A program made the translations under genes and the position numbers. 64,000 nt of DNA from Mesorhizobium shangrilense (GTDB lineage: Bacteria > Pseudomonadota > Alphaproteobacteria > Rhizobiales > Rhizobiaceae): contig NZ_JAQGPN010000001.1 of assembly GCF_028826155.1 (NCBI RefSeq), positions 2,113,501-2,177,500 on the forward strand, read 5' to 3'. Positions 62,303 through 64,000 of the stretch are shown piece by piece. Below the pieces are notes generated by a model. It had not been told where the DNA came from. It searched no databases and saw only the letters and a list, made by a program, of their open reading frames with translations. Numbering within the stretch: the first letter of the stretch is position 1; each line of letters starts with the position of its first letter.

Positions 62303-62379
62303 TCGACCTCACAAGGATTGCCCGGCGTCCAACACGAGCGTCATGCCGCAGGGGCGGATCCGGTGGCGGCAAAGCGCAA

Positions 62380-62412
62380 GCCGGGAGCCGGATCGCCTGG
62401 AGGCGACCCGGC
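62380..62412 (-). terminator. Hairpin between binding-protein and ATPase genes
   Basis: GCCGGG...CCCGGC encloses a second hairpin, TCGCCT-GG-AGGCGA. There is no U-tract. It lies just after the binding-protein stop, a usual place for a transcript-stabilising or partial-termination structure in ABC operons. Confidence 0.5.
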
Positions 62413-62420
62413 AGTCAGTC

Positions 62421-63449
62421 TTAGCGCAGGACCTCGCGCTGCCAGCGGCGGGTCCACTCGGGCAGCTTCTCGGCCATTTCCGCCGGATCGAGGAACAGCA
62501 TCTTGTCCAGCGCCTCGCCGGCCGGAACGATGGCGGAAACCTCGTCGGAGAGCACGACATTCTTGTTCACCGGACCGATGAACTGCTTCTCGGAGAAGCA
62601 CTTCTGGTTGTCCGCATCGAGGATCGTGTCGATGAACTTGTGCGCCAGCTCTTCCTGCTTCGTGCCCTTCGGGATGGAGATCGTCGGACGGATGCCGACT
62701 GCGCCCTCGGCCGGATAGGCGGCCGCGAGCGGCAGGCCGTTGGCGGCGGCGACGCCGGCGCGATCAGGATACCAGACCGCCATGTCGATTTCGCCGCGCT
62801 CGAACAGCGCGACCACCTGGTCGGCCTGCGAGTAGAGCAGCACCGACGACTTCGCGAGCGGCTTGATCTTCTCGATGCCGGGGGTGATGTCGTCGAGCGA
62901 GCCGCCCTCCATCTTGTTGAGCGCCGCGAGGAACTGCCAGCCGGTGGTGCCGGAAATGTCGCCGATGGTCACGCGGCCCTCGTACTTCGGATCGAACAGG
63001 TCGTTCCACGAGGTGGGCGGCGTGGTGACCTTCTCCTTGTTGTAGATGATGGTCGTGGCGCCCAGCATGGCGGCGACATAGGCGTCGTCCTTGCCCCAGG
63101 CGCCGTCGATGATTTCCGGCGCATTGGAGAGCTTGGCGCGGTCGAGCTGCACCAGCAGGCCTTCATTCGCCATCTGCACGGCAAACGCATCGTCGGCGAA
63201 CACGACGTCCATGTCGGACTGTCCGGCGGTGGCGCGGACCGCGGCTGCATGTTGCGACGAGCTGCCGAGCTTCATGACGACATCGGCGCCGGTGGCGGCC
63301 TTGAAAGGCTCGACATAGCAGGCCGTCACATTGTCGGCGAAGGAGCCGCCGAACGCGCCGAGGACGAGTTCGTCCGCAGCCGCGATGCTTGTGGCCGACA
63401 CGAGGGCAGCGATTGCGGTTGCAGCCGAGAGGAAGGAGTTTGATTTCAT
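62421..63449 (-). CDS. Extracellular solute-binding protein (polyamine/amide-type family)
   Basis: The product has 342 residues. The ATG at 63449 follows AAAGGGAAC. The signal peptide is SFLSAATAIAALVSATSIAA. ELVLGAFGGSFADNVTACYV and FKAATGADVVMKLGSSSQHA place it in the family-1/PotD-like branch (SBP_bac_8). TSWNDLFDPKYEGRVTIGDI is the hinge block. One Cys in each lobe (ACYVEP, KCFSEK) is noticeable. It delivers ligand to the importer. It is the first gene of the nine-gene operon and divergent from the MarR-like gene. Confidence 0.92.
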   Translation of the reverse strand: MKSNSFLSAATAIAALVSATSIAAADELVLGAFGGSFADNVTACYVEPFKAATGADVVMKLGSSSQHAAAVRATAGQSDMDVVFADDAFAVQMANEGLLVQLDRAKLSNAPEIIDGAWGKDDAYVAAMLGATTIIYNKEKVTTPPTSWNDLFDPKYEGRVTIGDISGTTGWQFLAALNKMEGGSLDDITPGIEKIKPLAKSSVLLYSQADQVVALFERGEIDMAVWYPDRAGVAAANGLPLAAAYPAEGAVGIRPTISIPKGTKQEELAHKFIDTILDADNQKCFSEKQFIGPVNKNVVLSDEVSAIVPAGEALDKMLFLDPAEMAEKLPEWTRRWQREVLR

Positions 63450-63530
63450 GATCAGGTTCCCTTTGCGGATGCAGGCCCGGGCCTCTCCCGCCGTGCATCG
63501 CAAGAAAAAGGGCTATCACCTGTCCATTTG

Positions 63531-63544
63531 TCTTTCAAGAAAGA
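63531..63544. promoter_or_regulatory. 14-bp palindrome in the divergent promoter region
   Basis: TCTTTCAAGAAAGA is a perfect inverted repeat 82-95 nt upstream of the binding-protein start. It is a candidate operator for the import operon. Confidence 0.5.
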
Positions 63545-63571
63545 TATTGTGAAGGTATCCTGTCTTGTTAC

Positions 63572-63619
63572 TAGCTTGGTGCGCGGTGGCCGCCTATTAG
63601 CTTAGTGCGCGATGGCCGC
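63572..63619. repeat. Two 22-bp direct repeats in the divergent promoter region
   Basis: Copies at 63572-63593 and 63598-63619 share TAGCTT(G/A)GTGCGCG and then (G/A)TGGCCGC, with only two differences. Start-to-start spacing is 26 nt. Placement between two divergent genes suggests regulator binding; a duplication scar is the alternative. Confidence 0.65.
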
Positions 63620-63677
63620 ATTGCGCAGCGAGCGCTGCCCTATGCCCTGCGCGGCCGAGTGTGAAGGAGGGGGACTT

Positions 63678-64000
63678 TGGAAGCAGGCGAGGTCGACTAT
63701 TGGGAGCTGGACCGGGTCGGGCGCGGGATGGAGAACTGGCGTCGCGAGCGGCCGGACATCGACTGCAGCGGCAAGGCTGTGGTCGGGCGCATCCTGCATC
63801 TGCACGACATCATCCTGCGTGCTGTCGACAGGGCGCTTGCGCCGCACGGACTGAAATATCCCACCTACGCGGTCCTGGCGACGATCCGGGCTTACGGTGC
63901 GCCCTTCCGCATGTCGCCGAGCGAGCTGCTTTCAACGCTGCTCCTGTCGTCCGGCGGACTGTCGAACCTCCTTCGGCGCATGGAAGAGGACGGTCTGATC
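63678..64000 (+). CDS. MarR-family regulator, N-terminal part (runs off right edge)
   Basis: At least 107 residues from a TTG with GAAGGAGG upstream; the ATG within GRGMENWRRE is an alternative. VGRILHLHDIILRAVDRALA is followed by YAVLATIRAYGAPFRMSPSE and LLLSSGGLSNLLRRMEEDGL, the winged-helix recognition region of MarR regulators. The wing lies beyond the window. It is divergent from the nine-gene import and degradation operon, and the natural candidate to control it. Confidence 0.85.

Overview
The window reads as chromosome of a GC-rich alphaproteobacterium, most likely Hyphomicrobiales (Phyllobacteriaceae / Mesorhizobium-like). This is inferred from the gene families (PotABCD-type amide/polyamine importers paired with amidases, a MoxR-Bat operon beside a sulfatase and PPK2, MipA/OmpV, an RsaA-like RTX surface protein) and from codon use. 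No rRNA, tRNA or CRISPR array was recognised.

Region 1 (about 1-12,700) is a mobile island, visibly less GC-rich than the rest. It starts with a tyrosine integrase running off the left edge, preceded in a tightly overlapping operon by a 68-aa protein and a DUF3102-like protein. A divergent ribbon-helix-helix repressor lies across a phased operator array. The cargo looks like defence and nucleic-acid enzymes: an HNH-type zinc protein, a zinc-ribbon helical protein, a secreted protein, a two-gene pair of a soluble protein and a four-helix membrane protein, a MrcB-N/DUF3883 nuclease-like protein, a second tyrosine recombinase coupled to a RarA-tail-like protein, two small exported proteins, a PD-(D/E)XK-like protein and an HNH/AP2-like protein.

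Region 2 (12,700-15,100) is decayed sequence with an integrase scrap, then a MipA/OmpV outer-membrane protein.

Region 3 (15,100-23,600) has an amidase, a YtcJ-like amidohydrolase, a complete PotABCD-like ABC importer and a PAP2/vanadium-haloperoxidase-type protein.

Region 4 (23,800-34,350) has a very large SAM-cyclase-AAA protein, an exported protein with a calcium-loop-like motif, integrase debris, a methyltransferase, a 1,196-residue RTX/S-layer-like protein with a clear terminator, and a divergent XRE regulator broken by an in-frame amber codon.

Region 5 (35,000-43,300) has an AbgT transporter, an M20 peptidase and an SLC13/RCK transporter, then a MarR / FAD-monooxygenase / MFS exporter module with two matching operators.

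Region 6 (43,600-54,600) has a sulfatase, a broken HAD phosphatase, PPK2, the MoxR-DUF58-DUF4381-VWA-VWA/TPR-BatD operon, and a globin-coupled diguanylate cyclase.

Region 7 (54,685-64,000) is a nine-gene minus-strand operon (binding protein, ATPase, two permeases, imidase-like deacetylase, two SDRs, amidase, P1 peptidase). It is divergent from a MarR-like regulator and probably imports and degrades an amide or imide compound. It mirrors the importer plus amidase arrangement of region 3.
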